The notes beneath the pieces were generated by a model. The model saw nothing but the letters and a program-made list of their open reading frames with translations. It made no database searches and was not told where the DNA came from. From positions 1 through 63,501 of the forward strand of contig JBGCGA010000067.1 of NCBI GenBank assembly GCA_045110285.1: DNA of 63,501 nt, written 5' to 3'. Both the position numbers and the translations under genes were made by a program. This stretch comes from Putridiphycobacter sp045110285 (GTDB lineage Bacteria > Bacteroidota > Bacteroidia > Flavobacteriales_D > Crocinitomicaceae). Positions 34,067-42,564 of this stretch are shown in pieces. Position 1 is the first letter of the stretch. The number at the start of each line of letters is the position of its first letter.

Positions 34067-34714
34067 TTAATATTTAGGCCCGTATGCTAAATCACCAGCA
34101 TCTCCTAGTCCAGGAACAATGTATGATAGGGCAGTTAGTTCTTCATCAATAGCTCCAACCCAGAACTCAGTAGATTTTGGTAACTTTTTTTGTAAGGAAT
34201 CTAATGCTTCTTGACTTGCAATTGCCGACACAATGTGAATTTTCTGTGGCACCCCTTTATTCAACAAAGCCTTATAAACCAAAAACATTGAAGCACCTGT
34301 AGCCAACATTGGATCAGCAATTATAAGCGTTTTTCCCTCTAAATTTGGAGAAGACAGATACTCAACATGAACTTCAAATTCGCCATTTTTATGCGGTTTC
34401 CGGTATGCGGACACAAATGCATTTTCGGCACGATCAAAAAATGATAGCAGACCATTGTGCAACGGCACTCCAGCTCGAAGAATAGTTGCCAAAACTGGCT
34501 GTTGTACTAAATTGTCGCAATTAGCAATCCCTAATGTAGTAATAACCTCTTGTCTTTCGTAAGTTAAGTTCTTACTCAATTCATAGCCCAATACCTCGCC
34601 TATTCTTTCAAGATTACTTCTAAACCTCATGGAATCGGACTGAATATTTTTATCTCGGATTTCAGAAATAAAAACACTTAAAATAGAAGACTGATCAGTA
34701 AGATTGTGAATCAT
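34067..34714 (-). CDS. upp: Uracil phosphoribosyltransferase
   Basis: A 215-residue type I phosphoribosyltransferase making UMP from uracil and PRPP. It shows LATILRAGVPLHNGLLSFF, the PRPP loop IIADPMLATGASM and the uracil-site end LSYIVPGLGDAGDLAYG. Bacteroidota-type sequence near the N-terminus. First gene of an operon upp-membrane protein-HAD, with its own -7 box. Confidence 0.95.
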   Translation of the reverse strand: MIHNLTDQSSILSVFISEIRDKNIQSDSMRFRSNLERIGEVLGYELSKNLTYERQEVITTLGIANCDNLVQQPVLATILRAGVPLHNGLLSFFDRAENAFVSAYRKPHKNGEFEVHVEYLSSPNLEGKTLIIADPMLATGASMFLVYKALLNKGVPQKIHIVSAIASQEALDSLQKKLPKSTEFWVGAIDEELTALSYIVPGLGDAGDLAYGPKY

Positions 34715-34730
34715 TGCGTTTGCTTTCTAG

Positions 34731-34738
34731 CAAATATA
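34731..34738 (-). promoter_or_regulatory. -7 promoter box for upp
   Basis: Minus-strand TATATTTG, exact consensus, 16 bases before the ATG at 34714. Confidence 0.55.
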
Positions 34739-34763
34739 AATCATTTTGCCTACCATTATCTGA

Positions 34764-35474
34764 TTAAGCCATATATAATCCACCATTTAAATTAATTGTC
34801 TGTCCGGTTAGGTAATCACTATTTTCTGACAAAATAAATTGAATGGTTTCAAAGAGCTGCGTAGGATTGCCTAATTGCTTTTTAGGTATGGATTCTACTA
34901 TAGCTTCTTGAATATCTGCCGGCACATCTTCAATCATTCCCACATTAAAATATCCTAAAGCAATAGAGTTGACCGTAATTCCTTTGGAAGCAACTTCTTT
35001 TGCTAACGATTTTGTAAGTCCCAGCAAACCAGATTTCGAAGCAGAATAAGCTGAGGTACCAACAAAACCAGTTTGTGCTACAATTGAGGAAATGAAAATT
35101 ATTCTACCCCAACTATTGGCTCTCATCATAGGCAAAGCATGTTTGCTAATTAGAAAAGGACCGGTTAAATTGACGGCAATGGTTTTATCCCAGCTAGAGA
35201 TATTTGTTTTCCATGAAATTTCAGATATTGAGATTCCAGCATTATTAATGACCGCATCTAACTTACCATATCGTTCCTGAATCGAATCCATTAAGCTAAC
35301 CACTTCAGACTCTTGGGTAATGTTTGCCTTTACTAACATGATATTGGAATTTTCATGAACATTAGGTTTATTTTTAAAATAATGTAAAATCAATTGGCAT
35401 TTTTGCTTGAGAAAAAACTCAGTTAATGCAGTTCCAATTCCACCAGAACTCCCTACAATTAGTATTGTTTTCAT
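34764..35474 (-). CDS. Short-chain dehydrogenase/reductase (FabG-like)
   Basis: A 236-residue classical SDR. Nucleotide loop VGSSGGIGTAL (7-17), NNAG (77-80), catalytic S130, Y143 and K147 (SAYSASKSG) and the IALGYFNVGM substrate-loop region. Similar to 3-oxoacyl-ACP reductases, but a second FabG-like SDR with a specialised role is as likely. Overlaps the acyltransferase gene upstream by 4 bases, implying a functional pair. Confidence 0.85.
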   Translation of the reverse strand: MKTILIVGSSGGIGTALTEFFLKQKCQLILHYFKNKPNVHENSNIMLVKANITQESEVVSLMDSIQERYGKLDAVINNAGISISEISWKTNISSWDKTIAVNLTGPFLISKHALPMMRANSWGRIIFISSIVAQTGFVGTSAYSASKSGLLGLTKSLAKEVASKGITVNSIALGYFNVGMIEDVPADIQEAIVESIPKKQLGNPTQLFETIQFILSENSDYLTGQTINLNGGLYMA

Positions 35475-36352
35475 TTTTTTAGTCTAATTTTTTTTAACCA
35501 ACGGTACCAAAAAGGCAATTTATTGAATACATAATGATTATAACTTCGATTTATTGCGCCAAACTTATGATAAAAAGCGGCAACTGCCTCAATTTCTGAA
35601 CCACCAAAATCAAATACTGAATAGTTCTCGTTATACTTATTCAAAGCAAAATTTATTAGAGCGTACATGGCCCCATTTTTTTTAGCAGTTTCACTTGCTG
35701 CACTTTTTAAATAAGTGATCCTAGACTGATTCTTTAAAAAAAAACCTGCTCCTTGAAATTTTTCAGATCGATCATAGATGGCAATACACTCTCCGTTATC
35801 TGACATAATAGCTGCACTCATTAGTTGTTTTAAAATTGCAACATTGTCAGCGGTAAACTGCTCGATTTTCCCAACTAAAGTATCAGAAATTAACTTAAAA
35901 AATTCATCTAAATCACCAATGACTTTGAATGTAAAAATGTTGTTTCCTTTTTTTATTAATCGTTTGGCGTTTTTTGAATAATTACTCTCAAAGTGATCAT
36001 CTAAATTGATATACTGATGTGATCTCAAAGTGAAATCAAATTTTGATTCTGTTGCCGGCAATCTTAAATTTACATTTTTATAGCTGCTCGTCAAAAACGT
36101 GAGTAAATTAGTAGTAGACTGGTTTTTACCAAGCACCTTAAACTCTCTGGTAAATATAGGCTGTATGACCTGCTTAATTCCTGCCTTAGTAACTACTGGT
36201 ATTGGGAACGCAGAATCATACTCTCCCCAAACAACGGCAGCCCAATTTGGAGATACGATATCTAAATACCAAGCATTTAAAAAAAGGCTGTCGGAAGTTT
36301 CCTCCACGAGGTTTTGCCATTTCGCAAGGTCAATATCGATATGATTTACAAT
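35471..36352 (-). CDS. GNAT/FemAB-like acyltransferase (apparent non-canonical start)
   Basis: A FemAB/GNAT-superfamily protein: LFLNAWYLDIVSPNWAAVVW near the N-terminus, a basic SKNAKRLIKKG helix, then AGFFLKNQSRITYLKSAAS and FDFGGSEIEAVAAFYHKFGA, the acceptor-site signature. Such proteins add amino-acyl or acyl groups in the envelope. The only ordinary start is GTG at 36307, but the frame is open upstream and encodes IVNHIDIDLAKWQNLVEETS, which resembles the usual N-terminus of homologues. No ATG, GTG or TTG precedes it before the stop at 36368-36370. Candidates are ATT 36352 or ATC 36358, 15-20 bases after a -7 box. Confidence 0.72.
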   Translation of the reverse strand: MVNHIDIDLAKWQNLVEETSDSLFLNAWYLDIVSPNWAAVVWGEYDSAFPIPVVTKAGIKQVIQPIFTREFKVLGKNQSTTNLLTFLTSSYKNVNLRLPATESKFDFTLRSHQYINLDDHFESNYSKNAKRLIKKGNNIFTFKVIGDLDEFFKLISDTLVGKIEQFTADNVAILKQLMSAAIMSDNGECIAIYDRSEKFQGAGFFLKNQSRITYLKSAASETAKKNGAMYALINFALNKYNENYSVFDFGGSEIEAVAAFYHKFGAINRSYNHYVFNKLPFWYRWLKKIRLKK

Positions 36353-36372
36353 TTTGATATTCTGATTTTAAG

Positions 36373-36380
36373 CAAAGATA
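36373..36380 (-). promoter_or_regulatory. -7 promoter box for the acyltransferase/SDR operon
   Basis: Minus-strand TATCTTTG, exact consensus, just upstream of the extended reading frame. It sets a predicted start of transcription near 36366, leaving room for a start codon only at ATC 36358, ATT 36352 or the distant GTG. Confidence 0.5.
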
Positions 36381-36391
36381 ACTGAATACGC

Positions 36392-37003
36392 TTATTTATT
36401 AGGAGAAGATTTGTATTTATCATTTAATCCTTCACCATTACAAATCATTGGGATAATCTTTTCAAGTCGAGATCGCTTTGTTTTGTCTTGTTTCGCTTCA
36501 CTTATATAATTTGCATATTCAACTTTTTTACCATGAAGCAGGGCACTGAATGCGCTGTTTAATTCAGAGTCATTATCTAAATACATTTTCAGTTCATCTG
36601 GAATAATTAAAGGCTTTTTTTTCGAAATTTTTATCTTTTTCCCTGCCTTTTGATTTGTGATTGCCTCATTAATGTATTCATTAATCAGCGTTGCGTTGCT
36701 TTCAATTTCTTGAAAACTTGAAAATCGCCACTGCCTGAGACCTTTAGTTTTAGATTTATTAGCGTTATATAGCACATTGGCAGAATCGGCTAAAAATACA
36801 CCCTGATGAAACCAAATTCCAACATAAGAATTATAGGCTGCCAAACCAATAATATTTTCACCATTGTGAGTATAAGCTGGAGCACTCCATTTCATACATT
36901 CTTCAACAGGTGTACTTAGCAAAATTTCCCTTAATAACAGTATACAGTCAGCACATATAGGTTTTGCTTCTATATATTCATGCACAGAATTTATTTTTTC
37001 CAT
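36392..37003 (-). CDS. DUF1801/YdeI-like protein
   Basis: A 203-residue cytoplasmic protein. The N-terminal part (about 1-115) matches the DUF1801 pattern (EECMKWSAPAYTHNGENIIG, GIWFHQG, GLRQWRF). The C-terminal part resembles the YdeI/OmpD-associated domain (IPDELKMYLDNDSELNSAF, EYANYISEAKQDKTKRSRLE). This two-part architecture is common in Bacteroidota. Function unknown. It is 23 bases downstream of an ABC-F gene on the same strand. Confidence 0.78.
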   Translation of the reverse strand: MEKINSVHEYIEAKPICADCILLLREILLSTPVEECMKWSAPAYTHNGENIIGLAAYNSYVGIWFHQGVFLADSANVLYNANKSKTKGLRQWRFSSFQEIESNATLINEYINEAITNQKAGKKIKISKKKPLIIPDELKMYLDNDSELNSAFSALLHGKKVEYANYISEAKQDKTKRSRLEKIIPMICNGEGLNDKYKSSPNK

Positions 37004-37026
37004 ACATCAAATATATAATTTGGCTT

Positions 37027-38646
37027 TTAATATAATGCTTCCGCCTGCTCCTGAATTTTTGAATCTGCTAAATAGTCATCATAAGAAATCAACTTATCTA
37101 CGTATCCATTTGGCGTAATTTCAATTATTCTATTGGCTACAGTTTGCACAAATTCATGATCGTGCGAGGTGAACAGGACAGTACCAGGAAATTTAATTAA
37201 CGCATTATTAAAAGCTTGAATTGACTCAAGATCAAGATGATTTGTTGGCTCGTCAAGTAACAAAAGATTTCCTTTCCCCAACATTTGTCGAGAGAGCATA
37301 CACCTCACTTTTTCGCCACCAGACAGCACGTTAGATTGCTTTAAGGCCTCCTCACCGGAAAAAAGCATTTTACCTAAAAACCCCCTGAGATATACCTCTT
37401 CTTTTTCCTCATCAGTCTCGGCATATTGCCTTAACCAGTCAATTAATGAATAATCATTTTTAAAAAAAGTCGAGTTTTCATTTGGGAGATGTGTTGGCGT
37501 AATAGTAGTGCCATACTCGAAAGTACCTTCATCTTGTTTGTCTTCTCCAATAAGAATGTTAAATAATGCTGTGATAGCTAAACTGTTTCTCGAAATAAAT
37601 GCAATTTTATCACCTTTCGAAACATTAATATTCAGATTTTTGAACAGTGGCTGCCCATCTGCTATTTTGGTCATTCCTTCAATATGCAAAATTTGATCAC
37701 CAGCTTCTCTGTGTTGTTCAAAAATAATTCCTGGGTACTTTCTTGAAGAAGGTTGAATATCTTCTAGTTTCAGCTTATCAAGTAATTTTCGACGGCTTGT
37801 TGCTTGTTTAGATTTAGATGCATTAGCACTAAATCTTGAAATAAAGTCTTGTAACTCTTTTCTCTTATCTTCCATTTTTTTGTTTTGGTCCGACATTTGG
37901 CGGGATGCCAGTTGTGATGATTGATACCAAAACGAATAGTTACCAGTAAACAAGTTTATTTTTCCATAATCAATGTCACAAATATGCGTACAAACAGTGT
38001 CTAAGAAATGCCTATCATGAGACACAACAATGACTAAATTTTTAAAATCAAGTAAAAAATCTTCAAGCCAAGAAATTGTTTTAATATCCAAATCGTTTGT
38101 TGGCTCATCTAAAACTAATATGTCCGGATTACCAAAAATGGCTTGTCCCAAAAGTACTCTCACTTTCAGCTCTCCTGGAATATCTTTTAATAAAGTATAA
38201 TGTAAATCCTCCTTTATGCCAAGGTTACTTAATATAGTAGCACCATCTGTTTCAGCATTCCAGCCGTCCATTTCAGCAAATTCAGCTTCTAATTCAGATG
38301 CTTTCATGCCATCTTCTTCGCTAAAGTCTGGTTTAGCGTAAATAGCATCTTTTTCTTGAATAATTCTCCATAAATCCTTATGACCTTTCATTACAGTATT
38401 TAATACCGTATACTCGTCAAACTCATGATGATTTTGACTCAATACTGCCATTCGCCTGCCCGGCTCGATTGAAATATGTCCTGAATTAGGGTCCTGATCT
38501 CCGGTTAATACTTTTAAAAAAGTGGACTTACCAGCACCGTTGGCACCAATAACGCCATAACAATTGCCTGATACAAATTTTAGATTTACTTCGTCGAAAA
38601 GTACTTTTTTACCGAATTGAAGAGATAAATTATTAACCGAAATCAT
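37027..38646 (-). CDS. ABC-F family ATPase (YbiT-like), asymmetric ATP sites
   Basis: A 539-residue ABC-F protein with two ABC domains and no membrane region; ABC-F proteins act on ribosomes or in antibiotic protection. Start ATG 38646, because the -7 box at 38671-38678 excludes the in-frame ATG at 38673. ABC1 has Walker A GANGAGKST (34-42) and Walker B LVLDEPTNDLD, but its signature is IPGELKVRVLL instead of LSGGE. ABC2 has the good signature LSGGEKVRCML and Walker B LLLDEPTNHLD, but its Walker A is FISRNSLAITAL (about 350-361), lacking GK(S/T). So one composite site is canonical and the other doubly degenerate. The linker (about 245-305) is basic. Confidence 0.92.
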   Translation of the reverse strand: MISVNNLSLQFGKKVLFDEVNLKFVSGNCYGVIGANGAGKSTFLKVLTGDQDPNSGHISIEPGRRMAVLSQNHHEFDEYTVLNTVMKGHKDLWRIIQEKDAIYAKPDFSEEDGMKASELEAEFAEMDGWNAETDGATILSNLGIKEDLHYTLLKDIPGELKVRVLLGQAIFGNPDILVLDEPTNDLDIKTISWLEDFLLDFKNLVIVVSHDRHFLDTVCTHICDIDYGKINLFTGNYSFWYQSSQLASRQMSDQNKKMEDKRKELQDFISRFSANASKSKQATSRRKLLDKLKLEDIQPSSRKYPGIIFEQHREAGDQILHIEGMTKIADGQPLFKNLNINVSKGDKIAFISRNSLAITALFNILIGEDKQDEGTFEYGTTITPTHLPNENSTFFKNDYSLIDWLRQYAETDEEKEEVYLRGFLGKMLFSGEEALKQSNVLSGGEKVRCMLSRQMLGKGNLLLLDEPTNHLDLESIQAFNNALIKFPGTVLFTSHDHEFVQTVANRIIEITPNGYVDKLISYDDYLADSKIQEQAEALY

Positions 38647-38670
38647 GATTCCTTTTGCTTTTTTGAATTG

Positions 38671-38678
38671 CAAAAGTA
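38671..38678 (-). promoter_or_regulatory. -7 promoter box for the ABC-F gene
   Basis: Minus-strand TACTTTTG, exact consensus, 24 bases before ATG 38646. Confidence 0.55.
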
Positions 38679-38717
38679 GTTATTTTTTTTTGGTTGAAAA
38701 AATATGGAAATCTCCGC

Positions 38718-41108
38718 TTAGTCCTCTCGGTTATAATCTGAGTAAGACTCTCCATAACCGTAGTTATATCCATAAGTGTAATTATACTTATAAGAGTATT
38801 TAGAATAGTACTGCTGAAACTTAGATCTTTTCACCCCATTCAATACCATTCCAACATCAATTTCATCATGTTTTTCTAGTATAGACTCAATAGTTTTAAC
38901 CCCTCTCTGTTTAATATATTTAGTGTTTACAACTACCACAAAAACATCAAGATATTTGATTAACTCGATTGCGTCATTAAGCAGGCCGAAAGGAGGTGTA
39001 TCTACTATTATATAATCGTATCTATCTTCGAGTTGCTCAAATAAACTTGTCATCTTTGCTTTCAAAACAATTTCGGACGGATTTGGAGGGATTGGCCCCG
39101 CAGTAATTACATCTAAATTCTTTACCATGTCAGTATGAATAATACCATCAAAACTATCGTTGCCTATTAAATAACTTGAAACACCTTTTTTATTCTCAAT
39201 TTCAAAAGTTTTATGAATTTTTGGTTTATGTAAATCAAAGTCAATTATTACTACTTTTTTATCACTCATTGCCAATATACTGGCTACGTTTGTTGATGTA
39301 AAGGTTTTTCCTTCTCCTGGAAAGAATGAAGACACAGAGATTTTACGTGCTTTATTATCGTCATTGAAGTTTCCTAAATAAGATAAATTGGTTCGCAAAG
39401 TTCTGAAACTCTCAGTTACTTGAGCCTTTGGTTTTTTTGTAACAATTAGTTTGGACTCCTTTTCTTTCACATGAGGAAGTCCGCCTATTACTGAAAGGCT
39501 AGTAACTTCATTTAATTCAGTCACGTTTTGAATTTTTTCAAAAAATAGCTTTCTAATAATTGCAATCAAAAATGCGATAACAAGACCTACCATTAAAAAC
39601 ACCTGCCTAATTCTACTTTTGTTTGGTTCTACTATTCCAGTTTGTGAAGTTGATTCAACTAAACGGACTTGAGGAATAATACCAGCTCTAGCAATTAAAG
39701 AATTTGTTTTTTTCTCTAATAAAAACAAGTACATTTTATTATTGACATCTAGCTCTCGTCTTATATTTGCAACGCCTTGCTCAGAAACAGGAATTTTTTT
39801 TATGTTTCGCTTATTACTTGCAATAAATTGGTTGATATCATTTGTTTCATTTTGAATCGCTTGATCCAAATTCTTGATATAAATTAGCAGATCTTTTTTT
39901 AATCCATTTATTTCATCTTTTTTGACCTTAATAAGCGGATTGCTTGCAAGTAAAGACGCCGACTTCCCTTTCAGATCTAATTGCAATTCATATACCCTTG
40001 TAATCGTCTGGGCAATATACGCATCAGTAGATAATGCTTCAAGTGTTGGGGGTAGAAAATTTTCGTCATCTAAATTTAAAATATACGCCTCTAAAGTTTT
40101 AAGTGCAGAAGCCTTTTGTTGCAAAACTCTTTTTTTGCTTGTACTTTCAACATACCTTTGAAAATAATCATCTTCTTCTCGGGGCAAGTTCAAAATGGCA
40201 TTTCGGTCTTTAAACCCTAGCAATTCTAATTCTTTTCCTTCAATAAAAGTGCTGACTGTATCAATTTGCTTTTCAATGTTTTCAACAGTATTTAAATTGA
40301 CTTCTAATTGCAATTCCTTTGAATATTCTACGTATACTGCTGTTAGAGTATCTAAAAACATTTTAGCCCTCTGCCCAACTTCATCCTTCACTTTTATTTC
40401 AAGAATACTTGTATACTCAACATTTTCAATTGACATTCGCGACCTATATTTGTTGATCAGGTAATTTCGAGAATGAAAAACCATTTCATAAGTCATTTCA
40501 GTGATTGGTTTTATTGAATTTTTAGAAGAGTTACTATATTTAGAAACTAAATTTAACCTCATATCATTATTAATGAATGTTGTGTTAAATTCGCCTTTTA
40601 CCTCTATTTTATTTCCATTTAACTCATAACTGAGTTGGTAGTTTTTCCCATCAATTATTTTCACCTGTATTGGCTCCTCGTAAATTGATTTATTGATGAT
40701 TTCCACTTCGGCTTTAAACGGCAAAGAATTAAATGCTTCAACCTTACGCACTCTGCCAACAAAAAAATAAGAAGTGGAAACCTTCATCCTATCAATGACT
40801 TGTCCTATTAAATCACGAGACTGGATTATTCTCATCTGATTTTGTGCATCCATATATACACCATATGCACCTAAACCTTGATAAATTTGATCTTGATAGT
40901 CGTAAGTATCTGTTGACTTTAATAATAATTGAACTTTTGCACCATATATATTACTAAGTCTGTAAGTGTAAACATAACCAATTAAAAAAGCAAGAATTGG
41001 AATTACAATTAAAACAGCTAAATTTTTAAGAAATAAACGCCAAACAAATATAAGGTCCTTACTCTCAAATAGCTTCTGTTTATTTACAACTGGTTTTGGC
41101 GTTGCCAT
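38718..41108 (-). CDS. Polysaccharide co-polymerase with bacterial tyrosine kinase (Wzc-type)
   Basis: A 796-residue inner-membrane protein. TM1 about 28-48, a Wzz-type periplasmic region with coiled coils to about 500, TM2 (QVFLMVGLVIAFLIAII) then a BY-kinase domain: Walker A GEGKTFTSTN (598-607), Walker A' VVIIDFDLHKP (619-629) and Walker B IIVDTPPFG (710-718 region). The last 35 residues form a tyrosine cluster with 12 tyrosines, the autophosphorylation tail. Wzc proteins control chain length and export of capsule or exopolysaccharide. A matching polysaccharide locus starts 10 kb downstream on the other strand. Confidence 0.92.
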   Translation of the reverse strand: MATPKPVVNKQKLFESKDLIFVWRLFLKNLAVLIVIPILAFLIGYVYTYRLSNIYGAKVQLLLKSTDTYDYQDQIYQGLGAYGVYMDAQNQMRIIQSRDLIGQVIDRMKVSTSYFFVGRVRKVEAFNSLPFKAEVEIINKSIYEEPIQVKIIDGKNYQLSYELNGNKIEVKGEFNTTFINNDMRLNLVSKYSNSSKNSIKPITEMTYEMVFHSRNYLINKYRSRMSIENVEYTSILEIKVKDEVGQRAKMFLDTLTAVYVEYSKELQLEVNLNTVENIEKQIDTVSTFIEGKELELLGFKDRNAILNLPREEDDYFQRYVESTSKKRVLQQKASALKTLEAYILNLDDENFLPPTLEALSTDAYIAQTITRVYELQLDLKGKSASLLASNPLIKVKKDEINGLKKDLLIYIKNLDQAIQNETNDINQFIASNKRNIKKIPVSEQGVANIRRELDVNNKMYLFLLEKKTNSLIARAGIIPQVRLVESTSQTGIVEPNKSRIRQVFLMVGLVIAFLIAIIRKLFFEKIQNVTELNEVTSLSVIGGLPHVKEKESKLIVTKKPKAQVTESFRTLRTNLSYLGNFNDDNKARKISVSSFFPGEGKTFTSTNVASILAMSDKKVVIIDFDLHKPKIHKTFEIENKKGVSSYLIGNDSFDGIIHTDMVKNLDVITAGPIPPNPSEIVLKAKMTSLFEQLEDRYDYIIVDTPPFGLLNDAIELIKYLDVFVVVVNTKYIKQRGVKTIESILEKHDEIDVGMVLNGVKRSKFQQYYSKYSYKYNYTYGYNYGYGESYSDYNRED

Positions 41109-41125
41109 ATTTTAATTTTAGCCTA

Positions 41126-41133
41126 CAAAGGTA
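41126..41133 (-). promoter_or_regulatory. -7 promoter box for the Wzc-type gene
   Basis: Minus-strand TACCTTTG, exact consensus, 17 bases before the ATG at 41108, with a TTG at about 41152-41154 as a weak -33. Confidence 0.55.
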
Positions 41134-41259
41134 GATTAATTTAGTTCAATACAAGTATACTTACTCATTCAACGCTAAATTGTTTCAATAATGATTTTAT
41201 AATTCATGTGACAGGATAAAATATTAGGAACAATTACACTGCCAATAGTTAGTAATTAA

Positions 41260-41267
41260 TAGTTTTG
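41260..41267 (+). promoter_or_regulatory. -7 promoter box for glyA
   Basis: TAGTTTTG, exact consensus, 20 bases before the ATG at 41288. It overlaps an in-frame GTG at 41267, which is therefore excluded as the start. Confidence 0.55.
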
Positions 41268-41287
41268 TGATACAAATAATTACGTTT

Positions 41288-42559
41288 ATGGCAGATCAAC
41301 AAATAATTGACTTAATAGCACAAGAAAAAGAACGACAAAAAAATGGAATTGAACTGATTGCATCTGAAAACTTTACTAGTAAATCAGTAATGAGTGCAAT
41401 GGGTTCTGTACTAACTAATAAATATGCTGAAGGTTTACCAAATAAACGATATTATGGCGGCTGCGAAATTGTTGATAAAGTTGAATTACTAGCTATTGAT
41501 CGGTTAAAAAAACTATACAATATTACTTGGGCAAATGTGCAACCGCATTCAGGTTCTCAAGCAAATTCGGCCGTAATGTTAGCCTGCCTAAATACAGGAG
41601 ACAAAATTTTAGGGTTTGACTTGTCGCATGGGGGGCATCTTACTCATGGTTCTCCTGTTAATTTTTCTGGTAAATTATATGAAAATGTGTTTTACGGGGT
41701 CGAAGCCGAAACAGGTATGATTGACTATGCTAAACTAGCTGATATTGCGCGAAAGGAACAACCAAAAATGATTATTCTTGGGGCTTCAGCTTACTCACGA
41801 GACTGGGATTACAAAGCAGTTCGTGAAGTTGCGGACGAAATTGGAGCACTAATTTTAGCTGACATTTCTCATCCAGCAGGGTTAATTGCCGCTAAATTGT
41901 TAAACGACCCATTTGAGCATTGCCATATCGTAACTTCAACCACTCATAAAACACTTCGTGGTCCGAGAGGAGGAATTATTATGATGCGGAATGATTTTGA
42001 AAATCCGTGGGGAATTAAATCGCCCAAAGGCGAGCTAAAAAAAATGTCCTCACTTTTGGATTCAGGGGTATTTCCAGGCTCACAAGGCGGTCCGCTCGAA
42101 CATGTCATTGCCGCCAAAGCGGTAGCCTTTGCAGAAGCACTAAAGCCAGAATTTGCCGTTTATCAGCAACAAGTCATTGATAATGCCCAAGCACTTGCGA
42201 AAGGATTAGTTGAAAGAGGTTATAAAATAATATCAGGCGGAACTGATAATCACTCTATGTTAATAGATTTAAGATCGAAAAACATAACTGGTAAAGATGC
42301 AGAAATTGCTTTAGGGAAAGCTGACATCACTGTCAACAAAAACATGGTTCCATTTGATGATAAATCACCATTCGTAACTTCAGGAATTCGAATAGGAACT
42401 CCTGCTATAACAACTAGGGGACTAAAGGCCGGTGATATTGAAAAAATTGTGGAATTAATAGATTCTGCTATAGTTAGTGCTGAAAATGACCAAAAATTAT
42501 TTTCGTTGAAAGCTGAAGTGAATTCCTTTATGTCTGGATTCAAACTGTACAACTGGTAA
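41288..42559 (+). CDS. glyA: Serine hydroxymethyltransferase
   Basis: A 423-residue PLP enzyme converting serine and tetrahydrofolate to glycine and methylene-THF. It has GIELIASENFTSKSVMSAMG, NKYAEGLPNKRYYGGCE, ILADISHPAG and the PLP-lysine motif VTSTTHKTLRGPRGG. Start ATG 41288 (MADQQIID) chosen because of the promoter position and family length. It converges on bshC with a 5-base gap. Confidence 0.97.
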   Translation: MADQQIIDLIAQEKERQKNGIELIASENFTSKSVMSAMGSVLTNKYAEGLPNKRYYGGCEIVDKVELLAIDRLKKLYNITWANVQPHSGSQANSAVMLACLNTGDKILGFDLSHGGHLTHGSPVNFSGKLYENVFYGVEAETGMIDYAKLADIARKEQPKMIILGASAYSRDWDYKAVREVADEIGALILADISHPAGLIAAKLLNDPFEHCHIVTSTTHKTLRGPRGGIIMMRNDFENPWGIKSPKGELKKMSSLLDSGVFPGSQGGPLEHVIAAKAVAFAEALKPEFAVYQQQVIDNAQALAKGLVERGYKIISGGTDNHSMLIDLRSKNITGKDAEIALGKADITVNKNMVPFDDKSPFVTSGIRIGTPAITTRGLKAGDIEKIVELIDSAIVSAENDQKLFSLKAEVNSFMSGFKLYNW

Positions 42560-42564
42560 AAACA

